Below are positions 33,682-43,334 of a stretch of 64,000 bases of DNA, piece after piece (the stretch's first letter is position 1; each line of letters starts with the position of its first letter). The position numbers were made by a program, and so were the translations under genes. The notes below the pieces were generated by a model. It was not told the origin of the DNA. It was given only the letters and a program-made list of their open reading frames with translations, and searched no databases. The stretch comes from Rufibacter sp. LB8 (GTDB lineage Bacteria > Bacteroidota > Bacteroidia > Cytophagales > Hymenobacteraceae), in the NCBI RefSeq assembly GCF_014876185.1, contig NZ_JADALJ010000001.1, positions 2,461,501 to 2,525,500 of the forward strand, in the 5' to 3' direction.

Positions 33682-36600
33682 CTACCGTTTCAACACTTTC
33701 AACCGGACGGTCTTCTTGTCTTGCGTGATGGTGATGAAGTAAACCCCAGCCGCATAGTTCCGAAGGTCAAGGACTGGTTTAGTAGAAGAAATGGAAACGG
33801 TCTGCTTCCGGCTTCCGGCTATGTCTGTGATCACGAGTTCGCCTTTGGCGTGCTCCAGTTCCAGGTGCAGGAAGTCTACCACCGGGTTGGGATAAAAGCG
33901 GAAGTTTCCGTCTAATGCACCATACACAGAATTAGGACTTTGCACTGTTAAGGTCATTCTAGCAGTGTGTGTGCCGCCGCGTCCGTCTGCCACCGTCAGG
34001 TCAAATGCGTAGGTGCCAACTACCAGGTCTGACAAGGAAAGCGTGGACTGCGAAGTAGTGCCCATAGTCACGGCCGGTCCCGATACTTTGGTCCAGGCAT
34101 AGGTCAACACATCTCCGTCTGGGTCATAGCTGCCGGCACCATTCAACGTGAGGCTGTTCATTGGAAGTTGAATGGTTCTATCTGGTCCAGCCATGGCCAC
34201 AGGTGCGGTGTTGGTGGTAGTGCTTCCGCAGCCGCCTATTACAAAAGAATGCTTGGCATTGGCGGTGTTCGCCTCACCGGCGGATGTACTGTAGGTGAAA
34301 TAGAAGTAAATGGTCTGCCCGCGGCTGGCGGTGACTTGGAACGGCGTGTTGGCCGTCACGCCTCTGCCCGGGAACGGGCCGTTGGCCGAAGTGGAGTAGT
34401 AAAACAGCAAGGTGGGGCTGCCTACGCCGGTTCTGCCGGGACGGAACGTGAGGGTTGGGTTGTCACTGTCCTGGGAAAATTCATAGGTATAATCTCCGTT
34501 GGCAGGCCCGCCGGTGCAGGAGGGCGCTTGGGTCACGGTCAGCGTACGGGCTTGGGTTAAGCTAGTGCCGCCGTCATTGTCGGTGGCTTTGGCGGTGAGC
34601 TGGTGTGTGCCCAGGCGGGCTGTCCAGTTCATCTGGTACGGCGCTCCGGTAGACTGATCAATCTTGTTCCCGTTCAGATAGAATTCCACCAATTGCACGG
34701 TGCCGTCCACGTCTTCGGCGCTGGCCGAAATGGAAACCGTGGCTCCTTCGGTCACCGACGTATTTGGCGCGGGTGACGTGAGCGAAACAATGGGTTTAAT
34801 CTTCGCATCTGCTGAGACAATAACCAAGACTTCATCCTGCGCAGTATTGATGCCATCGCTTACGGTCAGTTTGAGTTGGTATACACCTTCCACCAAACCA
34901 GAAATAGTCGGGTTGATAGCTGTGTTGCTGGAGAAAACCGCGGTAGAAGGTCCATAAATCTGCGTCCAGGCGTAAGTAAGCGCCGTACCGTCTGGGTGGC
35001 TGCTGCCTGAGCCATTTAGCGTAGCCGTTGCCTGCGGAAGCACCACAATCACGTTGGCTCCCGCGTTGGCCACCGGTACGCCGTATGGCAAAGGTGCGGT
35101 ACGCGTGAAGGTCATCTTACCTAAGTTGAAACCGCCTTGCGTTACCTGTACACGCAGCACGTGTTCCCCGGAAGTTAGTTCCAGCCCAGTCACATTTTTA
35201 GTTGCCCAGGCGCCCCAGTCGCCGGTAGAAGCCACCGTGATGTCTGCTCCTACTTTACGTCCGTCTAATTGCAGGTGGAAAGGTCCGCCGCCGTTGGCTG
35301 CACCCGAGGCGTAGCGGATGGCCACAGAATAAATGCCCGGCTCGGTCACCTGCACGGTGTATTCCATCCATTCGCCGGCGTCAATCCAGCCCACGGTGGC
35401 GCCTTCGGCTCCTTCCTGGCTGGCGTCTACGTGTTCATCTTTCCTGAAATTGCCTTCATTATATGCCGTGGCGTCATTATAGGTAATGCCCTGGCCCAAG
35501 CCGCCTTCGTACTTGTCATACAAACCAGCTTCAATGGTACCCGGAATCACGGCTGGCGTGCCGGAATACGCCACTTGCCCGCCAACTTGCACCGCCACGC
35601 TGTTGGTAACCGTAAAGTTGGTTCCGGCATACACACGGGCGTAGAACTGGTGCACACCAATGGCCAGGTTAGCCACAGTCGTTTTGAAAGGAGCAGTAGT
35701 GGATCTTCCCAAAGAACGGTCACAGTCAAAGAACTCCACGGCGGTCACGCCAGAGCCAGTGGTAGACACGGTCAATTCCACGCTTCCGTTCACGGGCACT
35801 TGGGTGTAATTGGTGGCAATAGTGCCGCCCACCGCTACATCTTTGCTGGTGGCCATGGAACGCGCCGGCACGGTCAAAGAACCGCCGTCTGAGAACGTAA
35901 CCGTGATAGGCGCGTTGGAATAGTTATGCGCCACATACGTTTTCTGTCCGTTTTTCAAGAACGAGGCCGCAATGGGATAATTGGCCGTAACCGTGGCATC
36001 TACCTTGCCCAGGGCGTTCATGCTGTGCAGCCAGTAATACGTCTGCGCATCAGAAATCCCGAATTTAAGGCTTCGGTTAGGGTTGGAGTTATAGAGTTCA
36101 ATGGCTTTGGCTGGGTCAATGAACGACAGGTATTCCCACATCACGTCATGCCAGAGATTGGGGTTGGCTTCATTGGTAAGAATGCCGGTGTTGCGGGAGA
36201 TTTCGTCCCACAGTTTCTGCGAGTATTCTAAATGGTGGCCTAAGTACAAAGAACCGCCGTGGATGGGGTACATCTCAATGCCGTACGTGGCGGCAATATC
36301 ACTGGTCCAGAAGGTTTGGCGGTCATAGCCCGCGCCCCAGATTCTAGATACCAGGCTGTACTGGTATTCTGGTTTGAGGGTGCGGTTGTGGATGTCAAAC
36401 CAATATTCTTCAATGGCCGTCTGTTCGGTGGTGTACAGGTAAATGCCTAAATCTCTGATTTGGGTATTGCCCGTAATGGTGCCCCAATGAATCAGCGACG
36501 AGTTGAACTGCATGCTCTCAGAGGTAGATTCCTGGTCATTCCCGAAGGGGAACGACGCAAACCCATTTGACCAGCTGTGACCGGAATACGGGTTGAAGTT

Positions 36601-38157
36601 TCTCAGGAATGGGAACATTTCATCGGTGCGGTTGGGGTTGGCCGAGTCTTTCACCAGCATGTTCACCATTTCGCCCCATTGCGCTGCCCAACCGGGTTGA
36701 AACTGCTCTACAAATGATGCCGCGTGAATGAAATAGCCCCAATGGAAGTGGTGGTCGTTCAGGTTATTGTCTTGCCCGTGACCAGCTGGATAGCCAATCA
36801 AAGCTGTCCAAGCGGGGCTGTAGTAGAACAGGAATGCTTTCTCGCCATTCTCCACGCTCAGCCAATCTTCCAGGCGGGTTTTAATGGTCTGGAGCATTTT
36901 GTCGCGGGCCGCGGTGTTGCCCATCAGGTCAGCAATGCGCGCGGTTTGGATTAAGCGGTTCATCATCTGACCTTCGTTGTAAGAATCGGTCCATTCGTCC
37001 AGGCCGTTGTTTTCAATTGACTGAATTTTGCTGGCCAACGCCGCGGGACTGAAGCCTTGGCTGTAATTGCTCACATAGGGCAGCGTAGGCAGAATGCCAT
37101 GGAATTTATTCTCCACGGAAAAGGTGTTGCCGGCTATGGTTTTGATTTCACCACGCACAGATGGGTACGAATAGCCTTCCGGCTGCGCCGAGGAAGAGGC
37201 CAGATAATCCCACTGGTGCGGAAGCAAACCCAGCAATACTTTGTTCTCTACGCCTTCTTTCACTACAGGCGTTACCGTGAAATCGGTCTTCATGGTAGAG
37301 CTACTTTCATTGTACGCCCACACCGCGCGGGTGTCAATGGGGAACACGTAGGCGAACCGTTTGTATTCATTGGCTACGGCCTGCGCATTGGTGGCCGAGG
37401 GCGGCAAGAAGGCCATGGACCAATAGTTCTTTCCGTTCAGGGAGGAAGTGTAGGTGTTGCCAGTCTTCGTCCAGGTGGAGCCCGTAGGCGCGTACACCGC
37501 AAAGTTGGCGCCGCGTTGCGAATTCAGAATCAGGAGCATTTCATTTGCAATAGTCACCGTGCCCAAGGTTACGGTTACCGAAGCTTCGTCAGACGCAGCT
37601 TTGGTGTAATACGTGATGGGCATGGCCATGCCAATGGTGGCATCAAAGGAGTGGGTGCCGTTGGCCCAGTTCATGGTCACGGTCCAGTCTGAGTAATCTG
37701 AGATGGTGGCGCGGGTGGCGTTCAGGCCGGTCACCCCCACAGTCACGGGCATCACGTCGCTCATGGGTTCGCGGCTTTCTTGCGGCGTGGACGATGGCAC
37801 CACGTAGCTGGTCACCAAGCCAGTGGCATGTGTTCTAAAGCCCAAAGGATAGTTGAAGATATTATTGACGTGGTTGTTGTTCAGCTTCGCCGACCACCAG
37901 TCATTGGTAGGCACCGGTTTGCCCACGGCATTGCCGCTGAGTTGGGCCGTGCCGGGTGGAACGCCGTTCCGGCCCGCGGCATCAACGCCCGGGTGGGTTT
38001 TGGTGTAGCTTCCGCTGCCCACAGTAACTATTTGAGCAGACACCAGAGCAGGCCATAAAAAAAGACTGACCAGCGCTAAGGCTGAAAGGGAATTGCGTTT
38101 TAGGCTTCGTTTTGAGAATTGAGCCCGAAAACGGAAATATTGGGAGAAAGAATTCAT
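33682..38157 (-). CDS. T9SS-secreted GH81 endo-beta-1,3-glucanase with CBM6, PKD, Ig and CBM56-like modules
   Basis: 1491 residues. Signal peptide to about residue 42 (LSALALVSLFLWPALVSAQ), whose basic N-region is encoded by a palindrome copy. GH81 catalytic region about 50-750: PTNDWWSAKLNNN, GQDNNLNDHHFHWGYFIHAA (catalytic-Asp region, about 465-485) and NDQESTSESMQFNSSLIHWG (catalytic-Glu region, about 540-560). Then an Ig-like domain, a CBM6 (IEAGLYDKYEGG ... WIDAGEWMEYTVQV, about 885-1010), PKD, Ig-like, a CBM56-like module (NGDYTYEF ... GQTIYFYFTYSTSAGE, about 1205-1300), PKD and a type A T9SS domain (FRFYPNPVVDFLHLELEH). It should cleave laminarin or fungal beta-1,3-glucan outside the cell. 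The minus-strand CBM56-like gene lies immediately upstream. Confidence 0.92.
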   Translation of the reverse strand: MNSFSQYFRFRAQFSKRSLKRNSLSALALVSLFLWPALVSAQIVTVGSGSYTKTHPGVDAAGRNGVPPGTAQLSGNAVGKPVPTNDWWSAKLNNNHVNNIFNYPLGFRTHATGLVTSYVVPSSTPQESREPMSDVMPVTVGVTGLNATRATISDYSDWTVTMNWANGTHSFDATIGMAMPITYYTKAASDEASVTVTLGTVTIANEMLLILNSQRGANFAVYAPTGSTWTKTGNTYTSSLNGKNYWSMAFLPPSATNAQAVANEYKRFAYVFPIDTRAVWAYNESSSTMKTDFTVTPVVKEGVENKVLLGLLPHQWDYLASSSAQPEGYSYPSVRGEIKTIAGNTFSVENKFHGILPTLPYVSNYSQGFSPAALASKIQSIENNGLDEWTDSYNEGQMMNRLIQTARIADLMGNTAARDKMLQTIKTRLEDWLSVENGEKAFLFYYSPAWTALIGYPAGHGQDNNLNDHHFHWGYFIHAASFVEQFQPGWAAQWGEMVNMLVKDSANPNRTDEMFPFLRNFNPYSGHSWSNGFASFPFGNDQESTSESMQFNSSLIHWGTITGNTQIRDLGIYLYTTEQTAIEEYWFDIHNRTLKPEYQYSLVSRIWGAGYDRQTFWTSDIAATYGIEMYPIHGGSLYLGHHLEYSQKLWDEISRNTGILTNEANPNLWHDVMWEYLSFIDPAKAIELYNSNPNRSLKFGISDAQTYYWLHSMNALGKVDATVTANYPIAASFLKNGQKTYVAHNYSNAPITVTFSDGGSLTVPARSMATSKDVAVGGTIATNYTQVPVNGSVELTVSTTGSGVTAVEFFDCDRSLGRSTTAPFKTTVANLAIGVHQFYARVYAGTNFTVTNSVAVQVGGQVAYSGTPAVIPGTIEAGLYDKYEGGLGQGITYNDATAYNEGNFRKDEHVDASQEGAEGATVGWIDAGEWMEYTVQVTEPGIYSVAIRYASGAANGGGPFHLQLDGRKVGADITVASTGDWGAWATKNVTGLELTSGEHVLRVQVTQGGFNLGKMTFTRTAPLPYGVPVANAGANVIVVLPQATATLNGSGSSHPDGTALTYAWTQIYGPSTAVFSSNTAINPTISGLVEGVYQLKLTVSDGINTAQDEVLVIVSADAKIKPIVSLTSPAPNTSVTEGATVSISASAEDVDGTVQLVEFYLNGNKIDQSTGAPYQMNWTARLGTHQLTAKATDNDGGTSLTQARTLTVTQAPSCTGGPANGDYTYEFSQDSDNPTLTFRPGRTGVGSPTLLFYYSTSANGPFPGRGVTANTPFQVTASRGQTIYFYFTYSTSAGEANTANAKHSFVIGGCGSTTTNTAPVAMAGPDRTIQLPMNSLTLNGAGSYDPDGDVLTYAWTKVSGPAVTMGTTSQSTLSLSDLVVGTYAFDLTVADGRGGTHTARMTLTVQSPNSVYGALDGNFRFYPNPVVDFLHLELEHAKGELVITDIAGSRKQTVSISSTKPVLDLRNYAAGVYFITITQDKKTVRLKVLKR
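38094..38136. repeat. Palindromic repeat, copy 21, inside the GH81 coding sequence
   Basis: Plus strand: GCGTTTTAGGCTTCGTTT / GAATTGAGCCCGAAAACGG. Read by the GH81 gene as FRFRAQFSKRSLKR, the positively charged start of its signal peptide. The only clear copy within a gene. Confidence 0.85.
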
Positions 38158-38214
38158 ACAATCAATGATTTAAAGGAAAAGCGCAGCACTGCGGAAGCAG
38201 CCTGACAAGAATAT

Positions 38215-38243
38215 AAAAGAGAGGCCCGGAAGGCCTCTCTTTT
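38215..38243. terminator. Strong hairpin terminator between the CBM56-like and GH81 genes
   Basis: Perfect 12-bp stem AAAAGAGAGGCC / GGCCTCTCTTTT, loop of five bases; works in both directions. It lies 68 bases after the stop of the minus-strand 38311-42057 gene. Confidence 0.85.
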
Positions 38244-38264
38244 CCTGGGTATTTTAGTAAGATG

Positions 38265-38298
38265 CAGGGCAAAAGTTCTGCAATGAACTTCTGCCCTG
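38265..38298. repeat. Second hairpin after the CBM56-like gene
   Basis: CAGGGCAAAAGTTC pairs with GAACTTCTGCCCTG with one mismatch; 13 bases from the stop at 38311. It has no T-run, so it may protect an RNA end or slow polymerase ahead of the 38215-38243 terminator. Confidence 0.7.
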
Positions 38299-38310
38299 AC
38301 TTAGTTTAAG

Positions 38311-41300
38311 CTATTGCTTTACAAAGCGCCGTTGTACACGCTCCCCGTTCTTCACCGCAATAATGGTGTAGATACCGGCTGGCAGATGCTCTATAGAGAC
38401 CTCCTGTTCATTCACGTTGCCCACAAGCACTGTTTTTCCCAGCATGTCTACAATGGTGTAAGCGCTCCCTTTCAGAATGGCTGATGAAATGTTCACCACG
38501 CCGGCGGCTGGGTTAGGATACACTTTAAAGTCATCTGACGCAGCAATCACCTCTTTCACGCCTAGTGGGTCACGAACAATGATAGACATGGCAGCGCTGG
38601 TGAACGCTTGGTCATCATTGTCGGTTACTTTGGCGGTGATGGAGTAGGTGCCCAAGGCCACGTTCATCCAGGTGTAGCTGTACACGCCGTTTGCTAAAAT
38701 TGCTTGGCCTAGCAAGGTAGTACCGTTAAAGAATTCCACTTTAGAAATAGTACCATCTGGGTCAGAAGCCGTGGCCGTCAAGACCACGTTACCCGGACCG
38801 TTCACGCGCGCACCGTTGGTGTGGCTGGTGATAGCTGCCGTTGGCATGGCTTTGTTCACCGTTACTGTCATGGCCTGGGAAGTAGTGCTTAAGTCATCAT
38901 TGTCGGTGGCCTTAGCGGTGATGGAATACGTACCGGCCATCACGTTATTCCAGCTGTAGCTGTACACCCCGTTGCTCAAGGTTCCTGCTCCCAACAAGGT
39001 GGTTCCGTTGAAGAATTCTACTTTAGAGATGGTTCCGTCAGCATCTGCGGCAGTAGCCGACAAAGCCAGGGCGGCCGGCGCTGTGAACGTGCCAGTAGTC
39101 GGCCCCGTCATGGTAACGGTTGGCATTGCTTTGGTTACCGTTACCGTCAAGGCAGATGAAGTAGTCACCTGGTCATCATTGTCTGTTGCTTTGGCGGTAA
39201 TGGTATAAGTTCCGCCCATGACATTGTTCCAGGTAAAGCTGTACACGCCATTGGTGGCTGTTCCGGCTCCTAGCAGGGTGGTTCCGTTGAAGAATTCTAC
39301 TTTAGAGATGGTGCCATCTGCATCTGCGGCAGTGGCCGTCAAGGTAAGGGCGGCCGGTGCGGTGAACGTGTTGGTAGCAGGGCCTGTCATGCTCACCGTT
39401 GGCATGGCCTTGGTTACCGTTACTGTCAAGGCGGCAGAAGTGGTGGCGGCATTGGCATTGTCAGTGGCTTTGGCGGTAATGGTGTAGCTGCCGCCCATCA
39501 CGTTGCTCCATTTATAAGAATACACACCGTCTGCCAAGGTACCTTCGCCCAGCAAGGTGGCACCGTTGTAGAACTCCACCTTGGCAATAGAACCGTCTGT
39601 ATCAGCAGCAGTGGCTGTCAAGGTAACTGAGGCGGGCGCCGTGAAGGAGGCCGTGGCGGCCGGACCAGTCATGGTCACCGTTGGCGCTACATTTTCCACT
39701 GCACTGCAGGTGGTGCCCACCGTGTAGGTATGCGGGGTGGCCATGGAATTTTTTTCACCTGGCTGTGGCGCGGCGCTGTACGTGAAGTAGAAAGAAATCA
39801 GCGTTCCGTCTGCCGGGGCATCAATGGACAGTTTGAACACATTGCCTTCTTTCACCATGCGCGGGTGCCCCATCCAGCCGCCCGTAGTCCCCGGACGGGT
39901 GTATAACAAGGCCATATCACTTAAGGCAATAGGCGCCAAAGGCACAAACGTGAAGTTCAGCTTACCGCCAGACGTAGTGACATTATAGCCGTAGTCGCCG
40001 CTGTTGCCCGTACTGCAATACGTTGGCGGAGTACCGCCCGTCACGGTGATGGTTCTGGGTTCTGAGGTGCTGGTGCCGCCCGCGTTATCGGTGGCTTTAG
40101 CGGTGATGCTGTAGGTGCCGGCCGTTGTGGCCGACCAGGTGGCGGTGAACGGACTGGCGGCGGCTGTCCCAATTAAGGTAGTGCCTTCAAAAAACTCCAC
40201 TTTGGCAATGGTACCGTCAGTGTCTGTGGCCATAGCAGCCAGGGAAACCGTAGCCGGTGCCGCAAACGTGGCGTTGGCTTCTGGGCTGGTCAACGTAACG
40301 GTAGGCAAGGCATTGGCAGGGGCGGCACCACAGGTGGAGCCCACGGTGTACACATGCGGGTTAGCCAGGGAGTTACGCTCGCCGGGGTCCGGGGCGGCAC
40401 TATACGTAAAATAGAACGAGATCACAGACCCGTCTGCAGGTGCAGTGATAGACAACTTGAACACATTGCCTTCTTTCTGCATAGCCGGATTTCCTGCCCA
40501 ACCGCCGGTGGTGCCGGGGCGAGTGTACAACAGCGCCATGTTGCTCTGGGCAATGGGGGCCAAGGGAATAAACGTGAAGTTCAGCCTACCGTCTACGGTG
40601 GTCACATTATAGCTGTAATCACCGTTTACGGCGGTTCCACAGGCCACCGGTGTTTCTCCGCCGCCAGTACCATTCACGGTGATAGAAGTTGCCGAAGAGG
40701 TTCCTGATGAGCCGCCGTTGTCAATGGCTTTGGCCGTCAATGAATAAGTGCCCGCGGCCACGTTGGTCCATTCAAAGGTATAGGGGGCAGAATCATCAGA
40801 GCCAAGCAGGGTGGCGCCGTTGTAGAATTCAACCCTGGCAATGGTACCGTCTGTGTCTATGGCGTTAGCCGATAAAGTGATGGTGGCAGGTGCCGTAAAT
40901 GGTCCAGCGGAGGTAGTTAAGGTAACTGAGGGGGCCGCATTGGCAGGCGCCGTGCCACAGGTGCTTCCTACGGTGTACACATGCGGGTTAGCTGAGGAGT
41001 TTCTTTCACCGGGGTCTGGCGCGGCGCTGTAGGTAAAGTAGAAAGACATGACAGCACCGTCTGCCGGGGCATCTACTGACAGCTTGAAAACGTTTCCTTC
41101 TTTTACCATGCGCGGGTGCCCCATCCAACCGCCCGTAGTGCCCGGACGGGTGTATAACAAGGCCATATCACTTTGCGCAATGGGCGCCAGCGGCACAAAC
41201 GTAATGTTCACTTTTCCACCGGCGGTGTTAATGTCATAGGCATAGTCACCGTTGGCGGCCACCCCGCAGTAGGTTGGCGTAGTACCGCCCGAGGTTGCTA

Positions 41301-42057
41301 CCGTTACGGCCACCGGTTCTGAGGTAGTGGACAAGGTGCCATTGTCTGTTGCTTTGGCTTTTAAAGAATACGTGCCGGCGGCAACGCCCGTCCACTCAAA
41401 AGTATAAGGAGCAGTATCATCCATGCCTAACAAGGTTTCGCCGTTAAAGAACTCCACTTTGGTGATGGTGCCGTCTGCATCTGTGGCATTGGCTTGCAGT
41501 TGAATGGTGGCAGGTGCGATAAACGGTCCCGCGGAGGTGGTCATGGAGACCGTGGGTGCCGTGTTGGCCGGAGCAGCCCCGCAAGTGGACCCCACGGTGT
41601 ACACATGGGGCGTGGCGCTGGAATTACGTTCGCCGGGGTCTGGCGCGGCGCTGTAGGTAAAGTAAAAGGAGATGACAGAGCCGTCTGCCGGAGCGTTGAT
41701 AGAGAGTTTAAATTCGTTGCCTTCTTTTACCATTTGCGGATGACCGGCCCATCCGCCGGTAGTACCTGGCCTGGTGTACAAGAGAGCCATGTTGCTCTGA
41801 GCAATGGGGGCGAGGGGCACAAAGGTGAAGTTCAACTTACCGCCCGAGGTGGTGACATCATAGCTGTAATCACCATTGGTGGCCGTTCCGCAATAATCAG
41901 CACGGTAAACGCGGGCCGTTTCTGCTACCGCAGAGGAGGCTAAACCTAGTTGCACAAAAACCAATAGCGCGAGCACGTACCGCACCAACAGAGCAGTGCT
42001 GTGCCTTGGCTGGTCTTTCTTTAACCCAACAGAGCTTGGGGAGTAGAAGTGTTTCAT
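38311..42057 (-). CDS. T9SS-secreted multi-module glucan-binding-like protein (four CBM56-like, seven Ig-like domains), no catalytic domain
   Basis: 1248 residues from ATG 42055-42057; the frame opens 17 codons earlier without signal character. Signal peptide to about residue 45. Then CBM56-like module 1 (YCGTATNGDYSYDV ... TYSAAPDPGERNS), Ig-like 1, module 2 (YCGVAANGDYAYDI), Ig 2, module 3 (ACGTAVNGDYSYNV), Ig 3, module 4 (YCSTGNSGDYGYNV), then four Ig-like repeats (each ATAADADGTISKVEFFNG-like), and a short type A T9SS domain (FKVYPNPAAGVVNISS). CBM56 binds beta-1,3-glucan in known enzymes, and the neighbour is a GH81 glucanase with one such module. It is probably a surface adhesin or substrate-capturing protein. 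Repeats are highly alike at DNA level, so copy number may vary. CBM56 assignment is by memory of the family pattern. Confidence 0.8.
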   Translation of the reverse strand: MKHFYSPSSVGLKKDQPRHSTALLVRYVLALLVFVQLGLASSAVAETARVYRADYCGTATNGDYSYDVTTSGGKLNFTFVPLAPIAQSNMALLYTRPGTTGGWAGHPQMVKEGNEFKLSINAPADGSVISFYFTYSAAPDPGERNSSATPHVYTVGSTCGAAPANTAPTVSMTTSAGPFIAPATIQLQANATDADGTITKVEFFNGETLLGMDDTAPYTFEWTGVAAGTYSLKAKATDNGTLSTTSEPVAVTVATSGGTTPTYCGVAANGDYAYDINTAGGKVNITFVPLAPIAQSDMALLYTRPGTTGGWMGHPRMVKEGNVFKLSVDAPADGAVMSFYFTYSAAPDPGERNSSANPHVYTVGSTCGTAPANAAPSVTLTTSAGPFTAPATITLSANAIDTDGTIARVEFYNGATLLGSDDSAPYTFEWTNVAAGTYSLTAKAIDNGGSSGTSSATSITVNGTGGGETPVACGTAVNGDYSYNVTTVDGRLNFTFIPLAPIAQSNMALLYTRPGTTGGWAGNPAMQKEGNVFKLSITAPADGSVISFYFTYSAAPDPGERNSLANPHVYTVGSTCGAAPANALPTVTLTSPEANATFAAPATVSLAAMATDTDGTIAKVEFFEGTTLIGTAAASPFTATWSATTAGTYSITAKATDNAGGTSTSEPRTITVTGGTPPTYCSTGNSGDYGYNVTTSGGKLNFTFVPLAPIALSDMALLYTRPGTTGGWMGHPRMVKEGNVFKLSIDAPADGTLISFYFTYSAAPQPGEKNSMATPHTYTVGTTCSAVENVAPTVTMTGPAATASFTAPASVTLTATAADTDGSIAKVEFYNGATLLGEGTLADGVYSYKWSNVMGGSYTITAKATDNANAATTSAALTVTVTKAMPTVSMTGPATNTFTAPAALTLTATAADADGTISKVEFFNGTTLLGAGTATNGVYSFTWNNVMGGTYTITAKATDNDDQVTTSSALTVTVTKAMPTVTMTGPTTGTFTAPAALALSATAADADGTISKVEFFNGTTLLGAGTLSNGVYSYSWNNVMAGTYSITAKATDNDDLSTTSQAMTVTVNKAMPTAAITSHTNGARVNGPGNVVLTATASDPDGTISKVEFFNGTTLLGQAILANGVYSYTWMNVALGTYSITAKVTDNDDQAFTSAAMSIIVRDPLGVKEVIAASDDFKVYPNPAAGVVNISSAILKGSAYTIVDMLGKTVLVGNVNEQEVSIEHLPAGIYTIIAVKNGERVQRRFVKQ

Positions 42058-42511
42058 AATAAATAGGTTAGAATGAAGTGAAGGAACCAAGAACCACAAG
42101 CAGATCACAGGAACAGGAAAAGCCTCTTGATCTTTGCTCTGGTTTCAGATGGATAAATAACCTACTATAAATCCAAGCGCACCACAAAACCTTTACATCA
42201 TAACTACATCACTTCCACTTTAGGCACTACATCATAACTACATCAAATCTGGTAAAACCAAGGCTAGCGCTTTAAAAGGCGGTTGTTAGCATTTTCAAAA
42301 ACAGAAGGAAGTTGCATTATGACTTCATCAATTTCACTTACCCAACAGCTGGCTCTATTGCAGATTTCATAAACGGCTTTCTTCTCCGCATGGAGGATTT
42401 CCCTTCTCCCTGGCAGGCGAAGGCACAGACATATACTCTGAAATTGGCAGAATAATTACACCATTCCCATAGAAGCTTACCCACACGCAACCAAAGGTTA
42501 CCTTGGCTCCC
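42058..42511. other. Upstream region of the CBM56-like gene
   Basis: 454 bases, AT-rich, no gene. Contains the direct repeats at 42195-42245 and a weak minus-strand -7-like element (CAAGGCTA, 42259-42266). The convergent Fpg gene ends at 42512. Confidence 0.7.
42195..42245 (-). promoter_or_regulatory. Two 17-bp direct repeats upstream of the CBM56-like gene
   Basis: ACATCATAACTACATCA at 42195-42211 and again at 42229-42245, start-to-start 34 bases (about three helical turns). A looser match, ATTATGACTTCATCA, follows near 42314-42328. Arrangement suits binding of a dimeric or cooperating activator; no such protein is identified. Confidence 0.5.
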
Positions 42512-43327
42512 TTACTTTTGACAATGGCTGCAGAAATAGGTGGCCCGGCCGCCCACGTATTTTTTCTCAATCAGGTGCTGGCAGTGCGGGCAATGCAGGT
42601 GCGCGTCTGGAGTTGCGGCGGCGGGCGCGGTGTCCCATTCCCGGGCGTGGATCAGGTAATGGGCCGGAAAATCGCGGTAAATGGCTTCTGCGGCTACTGC
42701 GGTTTCCAGCACGTCTCTGATGGCGTTGGCCAACGTTTCTAGTTCAGGGGCTAGCAGAGAATTGGCGGGGCGCTCTGGGTGCAGTTTGGCCTGAAACAAA
42801 ACTTCATCGGCGAGCCAGTTGCCAATGCCGGGGGCAATGCGTTGGTCCAGCAGCAGCGTTTTAATGGCGGCGCTCTTTTTGCCCAGCCCAGACGCCAAAG
42901 CGGCGGCGGTGATGGTGAGCGCGTCTGGACCCAGTTTTTTCTGTTTCCGGAAAACGTCCACACTTTGGGTCAATCCTAACCTGCCAAACTTGCGGGAATC
43001 TATGAACGCGAACTTGAAGCCGTTCTGGAAATGGAACACCGCGCGGGCAAATCTGGGAGTTTCAGATTCATCTTTGTAGAAGGCCACATCGCCGGTCATC
43101 CCGAAGTGCAGGTGCACCACGGGTCCGTTTTGGGTTTCCAGAAACAACTGCTTGCCCAGGCGCTGCGTGCTGGTGAACTGGTTGCCCACTAAAGCCTTCC
43201 GGAAATCATCTAAATCCAGTTGCAGTTGGCGTTTGGGGTCCTGTACTTCCACCTCAGAAATGGGCAAATGCAGGCACGTCTGGTCAATGAATCGGCGGTA
43301 GGTTTCAACTTCTGGCAGTTCCGGCAT
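42512..43327 (-). CDS. Formamidopyrimidine-DNA glycosylase family (Fpg/Nei) repair enzyme
   Basis: 271 residues. Starts MPELPEVE with the catalytic N-terminal Pro2 and Glu3; Lys in RLGKQLFLET; H2TH region (IAPGIGNWLADEVLF, the family VxGIGNIYADE with changes); C-terminal zinc finger CPHC ... CSHC (CPHCQHLIEKKYVGGRATYFC). It excises oxidised purines such as 8-oxoG from DNA and nicks the strand. Compared with MutM the lesion-recognition loop is less clear, so Fpg versus Nei type is not settled. Palindrome 22 lies seven bases upstream of its start codon. Confidence 0.93.
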   Translation of the reverse strand: MPELPEVETYRRFIDQTCLHLPISEVEVQDPKRQLQLDLDDFRKALVGNQFTSTQRLGKQLFLETQNGPVVHLHFGMTGDVAFYKDESETPRFARAVFHFQNGFKFAFIDSRKFGRLGLTQSVDVFRKQKKLGPDALTITAAALASGLGKKSAAIKTLLLDQRIAPGIGNWLADEVLFQAKLHPERPANSLLAPELETLANAIRDVLETAVAAEAIYRDFPAHYLIHAREWDTAPAAATPDAHLHCPHCQHLIEKKYVGGRATYFCSHCQK

Positions 43328-43334
43328 GGCGCTT

